DNA of 64,000 bases from Rattus norvegicus (lineage: Eukaryota; Chordata; Mammalia; Rodentia; Muridae), in contig NC_086024.1 of NCBI RefSeq assembly GCF_036323735.1, positions 60,718,924 to 60,782,923 on the forward strand, given 5' to 3'. How positions within the stretch are numbered: position 1 is the stretch's first letter; each line of letters starts with the position of its first letter. The position numbers and the translations under genes were made by a program. This document shows, piece by piece, positions 36,106 to 47,390 of the stretch. The notes beneath the pieces are model-generated. The model had not been told where the DNA came from and ran no database searches. It worked only from the letters and a program-made list of their open reading frames with translations.

Positions 36106-36996
36106 TCCTGTTTTTTTTTTTTCATTTTTAATTGTATATTTTATTTATCTACATTTCAAATATTATCCCCCTCCCGGTTTCCTCTCCAGAAATCCCCTAT
36201 CCTATACCCCACCACCAGCCTCCATGAGGGTGCACCCCACCCACCAATCCACTCCTTCCCACCTCCTCGCCCTGGCATCCCCTACTCTGGGGCATCACAA
36301 GGTGCTCTTCTCCCATTGATGTCCTACAAGGCCATCCTTGCTACATATGCGGCTGGAGTGATGGGACGTTCCATGTGTATGAACTCTTTGGTTGGTGGTT
36401 TAGTCTCTGAGAACTCTGGAGTGTCTGGTTGGTTGATATTGTTCTTCTTATGGGGATGCAAACTTATGCCGCCCCTTCAGTCTTTTGTCTAACTCCTTCA
36501 TTGGTGTCCTCTTGTTCAGTCTAATGGTTAGCTGCAACCATCCTCATGTGTAGAGGAGACAGATATATCTGACTCTTATCAACAAGCACTTCTTCGCATC
36601 AGCAATAGTGACTGGTTTTCATGGCTGCATATGGGATGGATCCTCAGGTGGGGCTGTCTCTGGAAAACCTTTTCTTCAGTCCCTACTCCACTCTTTGTGC
36701 CTGTGTTTCCATCTGTATTTTTATTCCCCTTCTAAAAGGACTGAAGCATTCACACTTTGGTCGTCCTTCTTCTTGAGCTTCATGTGGACAGTTAATTAAA
36801 TCTTTGGAATTCCAAGCTTTTAGGCTTATCAGTGAGTGCATACAATGTGTGTTCTTTTGTGATAGGGTGATATTTTCCAGTTCCGTCCATCTGCCTAGGA
36901 ATTTCATGGAGTCATTGTTTTTAATACCTGAGTAGTACTCCATTGTGTAGATGTACCATGTTTTCTCTATCCATTCCTCTGTTGAAAGGCATCTGG

Positions 36997-38355
36997 ACCC
37001 CCACACACCTATGGTCACTTGATTTTTGACAAAAAGGAGCCAAAACCATCCAATCAAAAAAAGATAGCATTTTCAGCAAATGGTGCTGGTTCAACTGGAG
37101 GTCAACATGTAGAAGAATGCAGATCGATCCATGCTTATCACCCTGTACAAAGCTTAAGTCCAAGTGGATCAAGGACCTCCACAGCAAACCAGATACACTC
37201 AAACTAATAGAAGAAAGAGTGGGGAAGCATCTCAAACACATGGGCACTGGAGAAAATTTCCTGAACAAAACACCAATGGCTTATGTTCTAAGATCAAGAG
37301 TTGACAAATGGGATCTTATAAAACTGCAAAGCTTCTGTAAGGCAAAGGACATTGTTGTTAGGACAAAACAGCAACCAACAGATTGGGAAAAGATCGTTAC
37401 CAATCCTACAACTGATAGAGGGCTTATATCTAAAATATACAAAGAACTCATAAAATTAGACTGCAGGGAGACAAATAACCCTATTAAAAAATAAGGTTCA
37501 GAGCTAAACAAAGAATTCACAGCTGAGGAATGTCAAATGGCTGAGAAACACCTAAAGAAATGTTCAACATCTTTAGTCATAAGGGAAATGTAAATCAAAA
37601 TAACCCTGAGATTTCATACCAGTGAGAATGGCTAAGATCAAAAACTCAGGTGACAGCAAATGCTGGCGAGGATGTGGAGAAAGAGGAACACTCCTCCATT
37701 GTTGGTGGGATTGCAGACTGGGAGGGAATAGGGAGGCAAAGTTTAGAACAGAGGCAGAAGGAACACCCATTCAGAGCCTGCCCCACATGTGGCTCATACA
37801 TATACAGCCACCCAATTAGATAAGATGGATGAAGCAAAGAAGTGCAGGCCGACAGGAACCGGATGTAGATCTCTCCTGAGGGACACAGCTAGAATACAGC
37901 AAATAAATAGACGAATGCCATCATTAAACCACTGAACTGAGAATAGGACCCCCATTGAAGGAATCTTAGAAAGGACTGAAAGAGCTTGAAGGGGCTTGAG
38001 ACCCCATATGAACAACAATGCCAGCCAACCAGAGCTTCCAGGGACTAAGCCACTACCCAAAGACTCTACATGGACTGACCCTGGGCTCCAACCTCATAGG
38101 TAGCAATGAATATCCTAGTAAGGGCACCAGTGGAAGGGAAAGCCCTTGGTCCTGCCAAGACTGAACCCCCAGTGAACGTGATTGTTGTGGGGAGGGTGGT
38201 AATGGGGGGAGGATGGGGAGGGGAACACCAATAGAGAAGGGGAGAGGGAGGGGATAGGGGGTTGTTGGCCTGGAAACTGGGAAGGGGAATAACAATCAAA
38301 ATGTAAATAAGAAATACTCAAGTTAATAAAGATGAAAAAAAAGAAGAAGAAGCAG
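36997..38355 (+). mobile_element. nested younger L1, 5'-truncated and internally deleted
   Basis: The 5' break is in ORF2 at the 'TYGHLIFDK' codons (about 37003). ORF2 C-terminal text runs to 37719, then jumps directly into the 3'UTR ('ggagggaataggg', 37721). The 3'UTR ends with an A-rich tail at 38330-38351. Target duplication 'ggcatctgg' at 36988-36996 and 38356-38364. An in-frame TAA near 37492-37494 interrupts ORF2. Confidence 0.92.
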
Positions 38356-40257
38356 GGCATCTGGCTTCATTCCAGCTTCTGGCAATTATAAATAAGGCTG
38401 CTAAGAACGTAATGGAGCACGTGTCTTTGTTGTATGTTGGAACATCTTTTGGTTATATGCCCAGGAGTGGTAACGCTGGGTACTATGTCAAATTTTGTGA
38501 AGAACTTCCAGACAGATTTCCAGAGTGGTTGAAACAGCTTCCAATCCCACCAACAATGGAAAAGTGTTCCTCTTTCTTCACATCATTTTCAGCATCTGCT
38601 ATCTCCTAAGTTTTTTTATCGTAGCTATTCTGACAGATGTGAGGTTGAATCTTATGGTTGTTTTATTTGCATTTTCCTGATGACTAAGAATATTGAACAT
38701 TTCTTTAGGTGCTTCATGTCCATTTAATATTCCTCAGCTGAGAATTCTTAGTTTAGCTCTGTGCCTCATTTTCAATAGGGTTATTTGAATCTCTGCAGTC
38801 TAATTTCTTGAGTTCTTTGTATATATTGGATATTAGTCCTTTATCAGATGGAGGATTTCCCAATCTGTTTGTTGCCATTTTTTCTATTGACAGTGTTCTT
38901 TGCCTTACAGAAGCTTTATGAGGTCCCTTTTGTCTATTGTTGATCTTAGAGCATAAGCCATTGATGTTCTGTTCAGGAAATTTTACCTCTGCCCATGTGT
39001 TCCATGTTCTTCCTCAATTTCTCTTCTATCATTTTCAGTGTATCTAGTATTATGTAGAGGTCCTTGATCCACTTGGACTTGAGCTTTGTATAAGAAGATA
39101 AGAATGGGTCGACTTGAAATTCTACAGGCTGACTGCCAGTTGAACCAGCTACATTTGTTTAAAAATGATGTCTTTTTCCTATTCCTTTGTCAAAGATAAA
39201 GTGAGCATAGCTGTGTAGGTTCATTTTTGGGTCTTCAATTCTATTCCAATGATCTACCTGCTTGTCTCTGTACCAATACCATACAATTTTTATCACTATT
39301 ACTCTGTAATACAGCTTGAGGTCAGGGATGGTGATTCCTCCAGAAGTTCTTCAATTGTTGAGAATAGTTTTAGTTATGCTGGGGTTTTTGTTGTTGTTGT
39401 TGTTGTTTAATTGTTTGGTTTTTTTTTTGTTATTTTAAATGAATTTCCAAATTGCTCTTTCTAACTCTATGAAGAATTGAGTTGAAATTTTGTTGGTGAT
39501 TGCATTGAATCTGTAGATTGCTTTAGGCAAGATGACCATTTTTACTATATTAATTCTGCCAATTCATGAGCATAGGATGTCTTTCCACCTTCTGAGACCT
39601 TATTAGATTTCTTTCTTCAGAGGCTTGAAGTTCTTGTCACATAGATCTTTCACTTATTTAGTTAGAGTCACATTGAGGTATTTTATATCATTTACCACTA
39701 TTATGAAGTGTGTCATCCCCCTAAGTTTTTTTCTCAGCCTGTTTATCCTTTGAGTAGAGGAAGGTTACTGATTTGTTTGATTTAATTTTATATCCAGCCA
39801 CTTTGCTGAAGTTGTTTGTGAGGTTAGTAATTCTCTGGTGGTAATTTTGGGGTTCACTTAAATACATCACATCATCTGAAAATAGTGGTATTTTGACTTC
39901 TTCCTTTCCAGTTTGTATCCATTTCACCTCTTTTTTTTTTTTCCATCTAATTGCTCTGGCCAGGACTTCAAGTACTATATTGAGTAGGTAGGGAGAGAGT
40001 GAGCAGCCTGGTCTATTCCCTGATTTTAGTGGGTTTGCTTCAAGGTTCTCTCCTTTTTGTTTGATGTTGACAACTGGTTTGCTGCATATGGCTTTTACTA
40101 TGTTTAGTTATGGGTCTTGAATTCCTGATGTTTCTAAAATTTTTATCATGAAGAGGTGCTGAATTTTGTCAAATGCTTTCTCAACATCTAATGAAATGCC
40201 CATGTGCTCTTTTTCCTTGAGTTTGTTTATATAGTGATACATATTGTTTGTTTATAT

Positions 40258-40258
40258 A

Positions 40259-40293
<35 letters not shown>
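40258..40293. repeat. (TA)n microsatellite inside L1
   Basis: About 18 TA units. They are preceded by a duplicated 'tgtttatatagtgata' segment at about 40225-40262, so the array grew inside the old L1 ORF2. Confidence 0.95.
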
Positions 40294-40295
<2 letters not shown>

Positions 40296-41354
40296 TTGAT
40301 AGATTTACATATATTGAACTATCCTTGCATCCCTGGGATGAAGCCTACTTGATCATGTGTTTGTTCTTGGATTTTTATGTGTTCTTGGATTCAGTTTGTA
40401 AGAATTATATTGACTATTTTTGAATCAATATTGAAAATGGAAATTGGTGTGAAGTTCTCTTTCTTTGTTGGCTCTTGGTGTGGTTTAGGTATAAGCATAA
40501 TTGTGGCTTCATAGAACAAATACGGTAGTGTTCACTCTGTTTCTATAGTTTGAAGAGTATTGGCATTAGGTCTTCTTTGATGGCTTTTTTTTTGGTTCAG
40601 AGACTTTTAATAACTGCTTCTATTTCTTTAGGAGTTTTGGAACTGTTTAGATGGTCTATCTGATTTGGATATAAGTTTGGTATGTAGTATGTGTCTAGAA
40701 AATTGTCTATTTCATCCAGATTTTCCAATTTTGTTGAGAATAGACTTTTGTAGTGAGATCTGATTTTTTTTTTAATTTCTCAGTTTCTGTTGTTTTGTCT
40801 CCCTTTCTTTTCTGATTTTGTGAGTTTGGATACCATCTCTCTGCCCTCTGGTTAGTCTGGGTAAGGGTTTATCTATCTTGTTAATTTTCTCAAAGAACCA
40901 GCTCCTACTTTTGTTGATTTCTTTGTATAGTCCTTTTTGTTTCTACTTGGTTGATTTCATCCCTGAGTTTGATTATTTCCTGCTGTCTCTTGGATGTTTT
41001 TGCCTCTTTTTTGTTTTAGAGCTTTCAGGTGTGTTGTCAAGCTGCTAATGTTTGCTCTCTCCAGTTAGTTACTTTTGGGGGGCTGTCAGATCTATGAGTT
41101 TTCCTCTTAGCACTGCTTTCATTGTGTCTCATAAGTTCGGGTATGTTTCATCTTCATTTTCATTAAATTTTAAAAAGTCTTTAATTTCTTTATTTCTTCC
41201 TTGACCAAGTTATCATTGAATAGAGCATTGTTCAGTTTCCATGTGTATTTGTGCTTTCTGGTTATTTTGTTGTTATTGAAGACCAGCATTAGTCCATGGT
41301 GATCTGATAGGATGCAAGGTATTAGAAATGATTTGCCTGTGGCCCTATATATTT

Positions 41355-41810
41355 CTTGGAACTAAATTAAGTTATTGAAAATTATTTAATGCAGTTATTA
41401 TTATTCCCTAGTAATGTTTTCAAATTTGGTACTCACCACCTATTTAGATATTTAGTTATCTTAGTCTAGTCATTAAGTCTTCAAAGATATTTTTGTGAAT
41501 TTTATTATAATGAGAACCCAACAGTAAATTGTTATGTCTCAGATCACTCTACAAAATTGATGTACATGTTTTCAAATTATGTTATAGTAAATAAGAATAG
41601 AATTTACAATCTAAATATTCAAAAATACATTAATTTTAGTATTCTGAAAATGATTAATGCAACTGTTAGAACATTTATTCAAAATATTTGATTATTCAAT
41701 AAAACTTTGACACTGAAAATATTAGAATAATTTATTAATGTATGTGCATAAACTCTTTATATTATACAATAATATATATAGTAATTTATATAGCACTTTA
41801 ACAGTGTGAC
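41355..41810. other. AT-rich unique DNA
   Basis: No gene or mobile element recognised. Confidence 0.4.
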
Positions 41811-41814
41811 ACTC

Positions 41815-42110
41815 AGTTTTAATCCTTTTTTCTTTTATTTTTCTCATTTAGTATATTCTAATTATGGTTTTCCCTTTCTCTATACCTCCAAGCTCCACCA
41901 CATATCCCCTCCTTTCATGGATCCACTTACTTTCAGTCACTCATTCAAAAACAAAAATGCTTCTGAGGAATGATAGTAAAATATAGTATGATAAGAATTT
42001 TAAAAAGTAAATAATTTAGAATAAGAAATAAGGAAGTAATGCAAAAATGACTAAGAAAAGGCATAAGAAACAAATATAGATGTTATAGTTATAGCAGAAA
42101 ATGCTGATAG
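41815..42110 (-). mobile_element. old L1 3'-end fragment
   Basis: Plus-strand 'catttagtatattctaattatggttttccc', 'tccaagctccaccacatatcccctcc', then A-rich 'cataagaaacaaatatagatg' follows a known old murine L1 3' terminus in reverse complement. The right limit is uncertain. Confidence 0.55.
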
Positions 42111-42114
42111 ATGA

Positions 42115-42660
42115 TAGGCTGAATAAAGGCCTTTTGCCCATTCCCCTTATGACTGAGTATGTGTCTTCCGAAGGCCAGTTAGGTAACTTGCTTTAATGAC
42201 AAGCTAGAGGCATAATGATATTAATGGCAAGAAGGTATAGTTATGCTTCTAAATATTCGATAAAGTTACCTGAGATAATGCTAAAATTATATAGTATCAC
42301 AAGAGTAGTGGAGGAAAGAAGGAGGGAAAGGGAAAGACAGACAGGGGTGGGGGGAGCAGAGAAGACGCCCTAAGGGAACAATATTTATTCATATAAAAGT
42401 TATGTGTAGTATTTATATGATCAATTTTAGTTGCCATATGTGAAGGATTTAATTCATATTTTCCCCAAGATAAACTGCATTTATTGAAAAAAAGATCAAA
42501 GTAAATTGGCTGAAATGCATTGGTTGGCTTGCTACCACTTTTGCAGGCTGTGCTCGGAAGTTGCTTTTTAAAATGTCCATTTTTGGAATTCTCACAGAGA
42601 TTTTCACATTCAGCATGAGATACTTAAAAATATTTTGTTTACTTGATTCATAAGATATTT
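42115..42660. other. unique DNA with a short purine-rich stretch
   Basis: 42305-42365 is G/A-rich. No gene or element is recognised in the rest. Confidence 0.4.
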
Positions 42661-42664
42661 TTAG

Positions 42665-42725
42665 TAGGTACACACCTGTAATTCAAGCATGTTAGAGAAC
42701 AAGGCCGGGACATAAATTTAAGACA
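42665..42725 (+). mobile_element. short B1-like fragment, tentative
   Basis: 'gtacacacctgtaattcaagcatgttag' and 'caaggccgggacataaat' resemble the first third of a 7SL-derived SINE. Confidence 0.35.
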
Positions 42726-42769
42726 AATGTAAGCTTCATAGTTGGACTACTCTTGCTTTGTTTTTTATA

Positions 42770-42794
42770 TTTTTTTTTTTGTTTTTTTTTTTTT
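42770..42794 (-). other. poly(A) tail of the intact L1
   Basis: On the plus strand this is a T run broken by a single G, directly before the 3'UTR end at 42795. It is the A tail of the minus-strand L1. Confidence 0.9.
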
Positions 42795-43503
42795 ATTAAC
42801 TTGAGTATTTCTTATATACATTTCGAGTGTTATTCCCTTTCCCGGTTTCCGGGCAAACATCCCCCTCCCCCCTCCCCTTCCTTATGGGTGTTCCCCTCCC
42901 AACCCTCCCACCATTGCCGCCCTCCCCCCATAGACTAGTTCACTGGGGGTTCAGTCTTAGCAGGACCCAGGGCTTCCCCTTCCACTGGTGCTCTTACTAG
43001 GATATTCATTGCTACCTATGGGGTCAGAGTCCAGGGTCAGTCCATGTATAGTCTTTAGGTAGTGGCTTAGTCCCTGGAAGCTCTGGTTGCTTGGCATTGT
43101 TGTACTTTTGGGGTCTCGAGCCCCTTCAAGCTCTTCCAGTTCTTTCTCTGATTCCTTCAATAGGGGACCTATTCTCGGTTCAGTGGTTTGCTGCTGGCAT
43201 TCGCCTCTGTATTTGCTGTATTCTGGCTGTGTCTCTCAGGAGCGATCTACATCCGGCTCCTGTCGGTCTGCACTTCTTTGCTTCATCCATCTAGTCCAAT
43301 TGGGTGGCTGTATATGTATGGGCCAAATGTGGGACAGGCTCTGAATGGGTGTTCCTTCAGTCTCTGTTTTAATCTTTGCCTCTCCCTTCCCTGCCAAGGG
43401 TATTCTTTTTCCTCATTTAAAGAAGGAGTGAAGCATTCACATTTTGATCATCCGTCTTGAGTTTCGTTTGTTCTAGGGATCTAGGGTAATTCAAGCATTT
43501 GGG
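42795..43503 (-). other. L1 3'UTR with G-rich tract
   Basis: About 709 bp from the ORF2 stop to the A tail. Near its 3' end (42855-42928) the L1 sense strand is strongly G-rich, with many runs of three or more G separated by short loops, as in other mammalian L1 3'UTRs. The same 3'UTR, more decayed, is seen at 17743-18455 and 37720-38335. Confidence 0.9.
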
Positions 43504-46500
43504 CTAATAGCCACTTATCAATGAGTGCATACCATGTATGTCTTTCTGTGATTGGGTTAGTTCACACAGGATGATATTTTCCAGTTCCAACCATTTGCCT
43601 ACGAATTTCATAAACTCGTTGTTTTTGATAGCTGAGTAGTATTCCATTGTGTAGATGTACCACATTTTCTGTATCCATTCCTCTGTTGAAGGGCATCTGG
43701 GTTCTTTCCATTTTCTGGCTATTATAAATAAGGCTGCGATGAACATAGTGGAGCACGTGTCTCTTTTATAAGTTGAGGCATCTTTTGGGTATATGCCCAA
43801 GAGAGGTATAGCTGGATCCTCAGGCAGTTCAATGTCCAATTTTCTGAGGAACCTCCAGACTGATTTCCAGAATGGTTTTACCAGTCTGCAATCCCACCAA
43901 CAATGGAGGAGTGTTCCTCTTTCTCCACAACCTCGCCAGCATCTACTGTCAACTGAGTTTTTGATCTTAGCCAATCGCACTGGTGTGAGGTGAAATCTCA
44001 GGGTTGTTTTGATTTGCATTTCCCTTATGACTAAAGATGTTGAACATTTCTTTAGGTGTTTCTCAGCCATTCGGCATTCCTCAGCTGTGAATTCTTTGTT
44101 TAGCTCTGAACCCCATTTTTTAATAGGGTTATTTGTTTCCCTGCGGTCTAACTTCTTGAGTTCTTTATATATTTTGGATATAAGGCCTCTATCTGTTGTA
44201 GGGTTGGTAAAGATCTTTTCCCAATCTGTTGGTTGCCGTTTTGTCCTAACCACAGTGTCCTTTGCCTTACAGAAGCTTTGCAGTTTTATGAGATCCCATT
44301 TGTCAATTCTTGATCTTAGAGCATAAGCCATTGGTGTTTTGTTCAGGAAATTTTTTCCAGTGCCCATGTGTTCCAGATGCTTCCCTAGTTTTTCTTCTAT
44401 TAGTTTGAGTGTGTCTGGTTTGATGTGGAGGTCCTTGATCCACTTCGACTTAAGCTTTGTACAGGGTGATAAGCATGGATCGATCTGCATTCTTCTACAT
44501 GTTGCCCTCCAGTTGAACCAGCACCATTTGCTGAAAATGCTATCTTTTTTCCATTGGATGGTTTTGGCTCCTTTGTCAAAAATCAAGTGACCATAGGTGT
44601 GTGGGTTCATTTCTGGGTCTTCAATTCTATTCCATTGGTCTATCTGTCTGTCTCTGTACCAATACCATGCAGTTTTTATCACTATTGATCTGTAATACTG
44701 CTTGAGTTCAGGGATAGTGATTCCCCCTGAAGTCCTTTTATTGTTGAGGATAGCTTTAGCTATCCTGGGTTTTTTGTTATTCCAGATGAATTTGCAAATT
44801 GTTCTGTCTAACTCTTTGAAGAATTGGATTGGTATTTTGATGGGGATTGCATTGAATCTGTAGATTGCTTTTGGTAAAATGGCCATTTTTACTATATTAA
44901 TCCTGCCAATCCATGAGCATGGGAGATCTTTCCATCTTCTGAGGTCTTCTTCAATTTCTTTCTTCAGTGACTTGAAGTTCTTATTGTACAGATCTTTTAC
45001 TTGCTTGGTTAAAGTCACACCGAGGTACTTTATATTATTTGGGTCTATTATGAAGGGTGTCGTTTCCCTAATTTCTTTCTCGGCTTGTTTCTCTTTTGGA
45101 TAGAGGAAGGCAACTGATTTATTTGAGTTAATTTTATACCCAGCCACTTTGCTGAAGTTGTTTATCAGCTTTAGTAGTTCTCTGGTGGAACTTTTGGGAT
45201 CACTTAAATATACTATCATATCATCTGCAAATAGTGATATTTTGACCTCTTCTTTTCCGATCTGTATCCCTTTGATCTCCTTTTGTTGTCTGATTGCTCT
45301 GGCTAGAACTTCAAGAACTATATTGAATAAGTAGGGAGAGAGTGGGCAGCCTTGTCTAGTCCCTGATTTTAGTGGGATTGCTTCAAGTTTCTCTCCATTT
45401 AGTTTAATGTTAGCAACTGGTTTGCTGTATATGGCTTTTACTATGTTTAGGTATGGGCCTTGAATTCCTATTCTTTCCAGGACTTTTATCATGAAGGGGT
45501 GTTGAATTTTGTCAAATGCTTTCTCAGCATCTAATGAAATGATCATGTGGTCCTGTTCTTTCAGTTTGTTTATATAATGGATCACGTTGATGGTTTTCCG
45601 TATATTAAACCATCCCTGCATGCCTGGGATGAAGCCTACTTGATCATGGTGGATGATTGTTTTGATGTGCTCTTGAATTCGGTTTGCCAGAATTTTATTG
45701 AGTATTTTTGCGTCGATATTCATAAGGGAAATTGGTCTGAAGTTCTCTTTCTTTGTTGTGTCTTTGTGTGGTTTAGGTATAAGAGTAATTGTAGATTCGT
45801 AGAAGGAATTCGGTAGGGCTCCATCTGTTTCAATTTTGTGGAATAGTTTGGATAATATTGGTATGAGGTCTTCTATGAAGGTTTGATAGAATTCTGCACT
45901 AAACCCATCTGGACCTGGGCTCTTTTTGGTTGGGAGACCTTTAATGACTGCTTCTATTTCCTTAGGAGTTATGGGGTTGTTTAACTGGTTTATCTGTTTC
46001 TGATTTAACTTTGATACCTGGTATCTGTCTAGGAAATAGTCCATTTCCTGAAGATTTTCAAATTTTGTTGAATATAGGTTTTTATAGTAAGATCTGATGA
46101 TTTTTTGAATTTCCTCTGAATCTGTAGTTATGTCTCCCTTTTCATTTCTGATTTTGTTAATTTGGACGCACTCTCTGTGTCCTCTCGTTAGTCTGGCTAA
46201 GGGTTTATCTATCTTGTTGATTTTCTCAAAGAACCAACTTTTGGTCCTGTTGATTCTTTCTATGGTCCTTTTTGTTTCTACTTGGTTGATTTCAGCTCTG
46301 AGTTTGATTATTTCCTGCCTTCTACTCCTCCTGGGTGTATTTGCTTCTTTTTGTTCTAGAGCTTTTAGGTGTGCTGTCAAGCTGCTGACATATGCTCTTT
46401 CCTGTTTCTTTCTGCAGGCACTCAGCGCTATGAGTTTTCCTCTTAGCACAGCTTTCATTGTGTCCCATAAGTTTGAGTATGTTGTATCTTCATTTTCATT

Positions 46501-47331
46501 AAATTCTAAGAAGTTTTTAATTTCTTTCTTTATTTCTTCCTTGACCAGGTTATCATTGAGTAGAGCATTGTTCAATTTCCACGTATATGTGGGCATTCTT
46601 CCCTTATTGTTATTGAAGACCAGTTTTAGGCCGTGGTGGTCCGATAGCACGCATGGGATTATTTCTATCTTTCTGTACCTGTTGAGGCCCGTTTTTTGAC
46701 CAATTATATGGTCAATTTTGGAGAAAGTACCATGAGGAGCTGAGAAGAAGGTATATCCTTTTGCTTTAGGATAGAATGTTCTATAAATATCCGTTAAGTC
46801 CATTTGGCTCATGACTTCTCTTAGTCTGTCGACATCACTGTTTAATTTCTGTTTCCATGATCTGTCCATTGATGAGAGTGGGGTGTTGAAATCTCCCACT
46901 ATTATTGTGTGAGGTGCAATGTGTGTTTTGAGCTTCAGTAAGGTTTCTTTTACGTATGTAGGTGCCCTTGTATTTGGGGCATAGATATTTAGGATTGAGA
47001 GTTCATCTTGGTGGATTTTTCCTTTGATGAATATGAAGTGTCCTTCCTTATCTTTTTTGATGACTTTTAGTTGGAAATTGATTTTATTTGATATTAGAAT
47101 GGCTACTCCAGCTTGCTTCTTCTGACCATTTGCTTGGAAAGTTGTTTTCCAGCCTTTCACTCTGAGGTAGTGTCTGTCTTTGTCTCTGAGGTGTGTTTCC
47201 TGTAGGCAGCAGAATGCAGGGTCCTCGTTGCGTATCCAGTTTGTTAATCTATGTCTTTTTATTGGGGAGTTGAGGCCATTGATATTGAGAGATATTAAGG
47301 AATAGTGATTATTGTTTCCCTTTATATTCAT
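43504..47331 (-). CDS. L1 ORF2 protein: endonuclease and reverse transcriptase
   Basis: The 1275-codon frame starts at ATG (47329-47331) and ends 59 bp beyond ORF1. Its length equals that of typical L1 ORF2. The N-terminal APE-type endonuclease has N16 (SLNING), E45 (QETHL), Y117 (IYAPN), D147/N149 (GDFNT), D207 (SKIDH) and D231/H232 (SDHH), the expected catalytic set. The reverse transcriptase (about 500-770) carries D601 in SLDAEKAFD, the RQGCPLSP motif at 659-666 and the FADD catalytic box at 701-704. The C-terminal Cys-rich domain has C1131, C1135, H1143 and C1148. The protein nicks target DNA at T-rich sites and primes cDNA synthesis on its own mRNA in the nucleus. There are no stops, frameshifts or lost key residues. 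Translation presumably reinitiates after ORF1. Confidence 0.96.
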   Translation of the reverse strand: MNIKGNNNHYSLISLNINGLNSPIKRHRLTNWIRNEDPAFCCLQETHLRDKDRHYLRVKGWKTTFQANGQKKQAGVAILISNKINFQLKVIKKDKEGHFIFIKGKIHQDELSILNIYAPNTRAPTYVKETLLKLKTHIAPHTIIVGDFNTPLSSMDRSWKQKLNSDVDRLREVMSQMDLTDIYRTFYPKAKGYTFFSAPHGTFSKIDHIIGQKTGLNRYRKIEIIPCVLSDHHGLKLVFNNNKGRMPTYTWKLNNALLNDNLVKEEIKKEIKNFLEFNENEDTTYSNLWDTMKAVLRGKLIALSACRKKQERAYVSSLTAHLKALEQKEANTPRRSRRQEIIKLRAEINQVETKRTIERINRTKSWFFEKINKIDKPLARLTRGHRECVQINKIRNEKGDITTDSEEIQKIIRSYYKNLYSTKFENLQEMDYFLDRYQVSKLNQKQINQLNNPITPKEIEAVIKGLPTKKSPGPDGFSAEFYQTFIEDLIPILSKLFHKIETDGALPNSFYESTITLIPKPHKDTTKKENFRPISLMNIDAKILNKILANRIQEHIKTIIHHDQVGFIPGMQGWFNIRKTINVIHYINKLKEQDHMIISLDAEKAFDKIQHPFMIKVLERIGIQGPYLNIVKAIYSKPVANIKLNGEKLEAIPLKSGTRQGCPLSPYLFNIVLEVLARAIRQQKEIKGIQIGKEEVKISLFADDMIVYLSDPKSSTRELLKLINNFSKVAGYKINSNKSVAFLYPKEKQAEKEIRETTPFIIDPNNIKYLGVTLTKQVKDLYNKNFKSLKKEIEEDLRRWKDLPCSWIGRINIVKMAILPKAIYRFNAIPIKIPIQFFKELDRTICKFIWNNKKPRIAKAILNNKRTSGGITIPELKQYYRSIVIKTAWYWYRDRQIDQWNRIEDPEMNPHTYGHLIFDKGAKTIQWKKDSIFSKWCWFNWRATCRRMQIDPCLSPCTKLKSKWIKDLHIKPDTLKLIEEKLGKHLEHMGTGKNFLNKTPMAYALRSRIDKWDLIKLQSFCKAKDTVVRTKRQPTDWEKIFTNPTTDRGLISKIYKELKKLDRRETNNPIKKWGSELNKEFTAEECRMAEKHLKKCSTSLVIREMQIKTTLRFHLTPVRLAKIKNSVDSRCWRGCGERGTLLHCWWDCRLVKPFWKSVWRFLRKLDIELPEDPAIPLLGIYPKDASTYKRDTCSTMFIAALFIIARKWKEPRCPSTEEWIQKMWYIYTMEYYSAIKNNEFMKFVGKWLELENIILCELTQSQKDIHGMHSLISGY

Positions 47332-47390
47332 ATTTGGATGTGAGGTTATGTTTGTGTGCTTTCATTCTCTTTGTTTTGTTGCCAAGACGA

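Larger units (their letters stand above)
36108..41350 (-). mobile_element. old 5'-truncated L1, interrupted by a nested L1
   Basis: A poly(T) at 36110-36122 marks the 3' end. The 3'UTR runs to about 36830 and ORF2 relics (many stops) run to about 36996. They resume after the nested insertion at about 38356 and continue through the RT region to about 41350, where homology stops near the end of the endonuclease domain. The endonuclease N-terminus, ORF1 and 5'UTR are missing. The excess of T over C relative to the intact L1 shows long decay of methylated CpGs on this strand. Confidence 0.88.

Noticed and set aside
36608..36799. Plus-strand frame and similar ones over the L1 3'UTRs (19084-19427, 43087-43460, 49960-50656, 62559-62750)
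   Set aside because: All lie antisense to L1 3'UTRs. The same products recur at each copy and the 3'UTR is non-coding.
46130..46699. 189-codon plus-strand frame
   Set aside because: Antisense shadow of L1 ORF2 (43504-47331 minus). Its length reflects the A-rich codon usage of ORF2, and related antisense frames appear opposite other L1 copies, such as 14568-14996.
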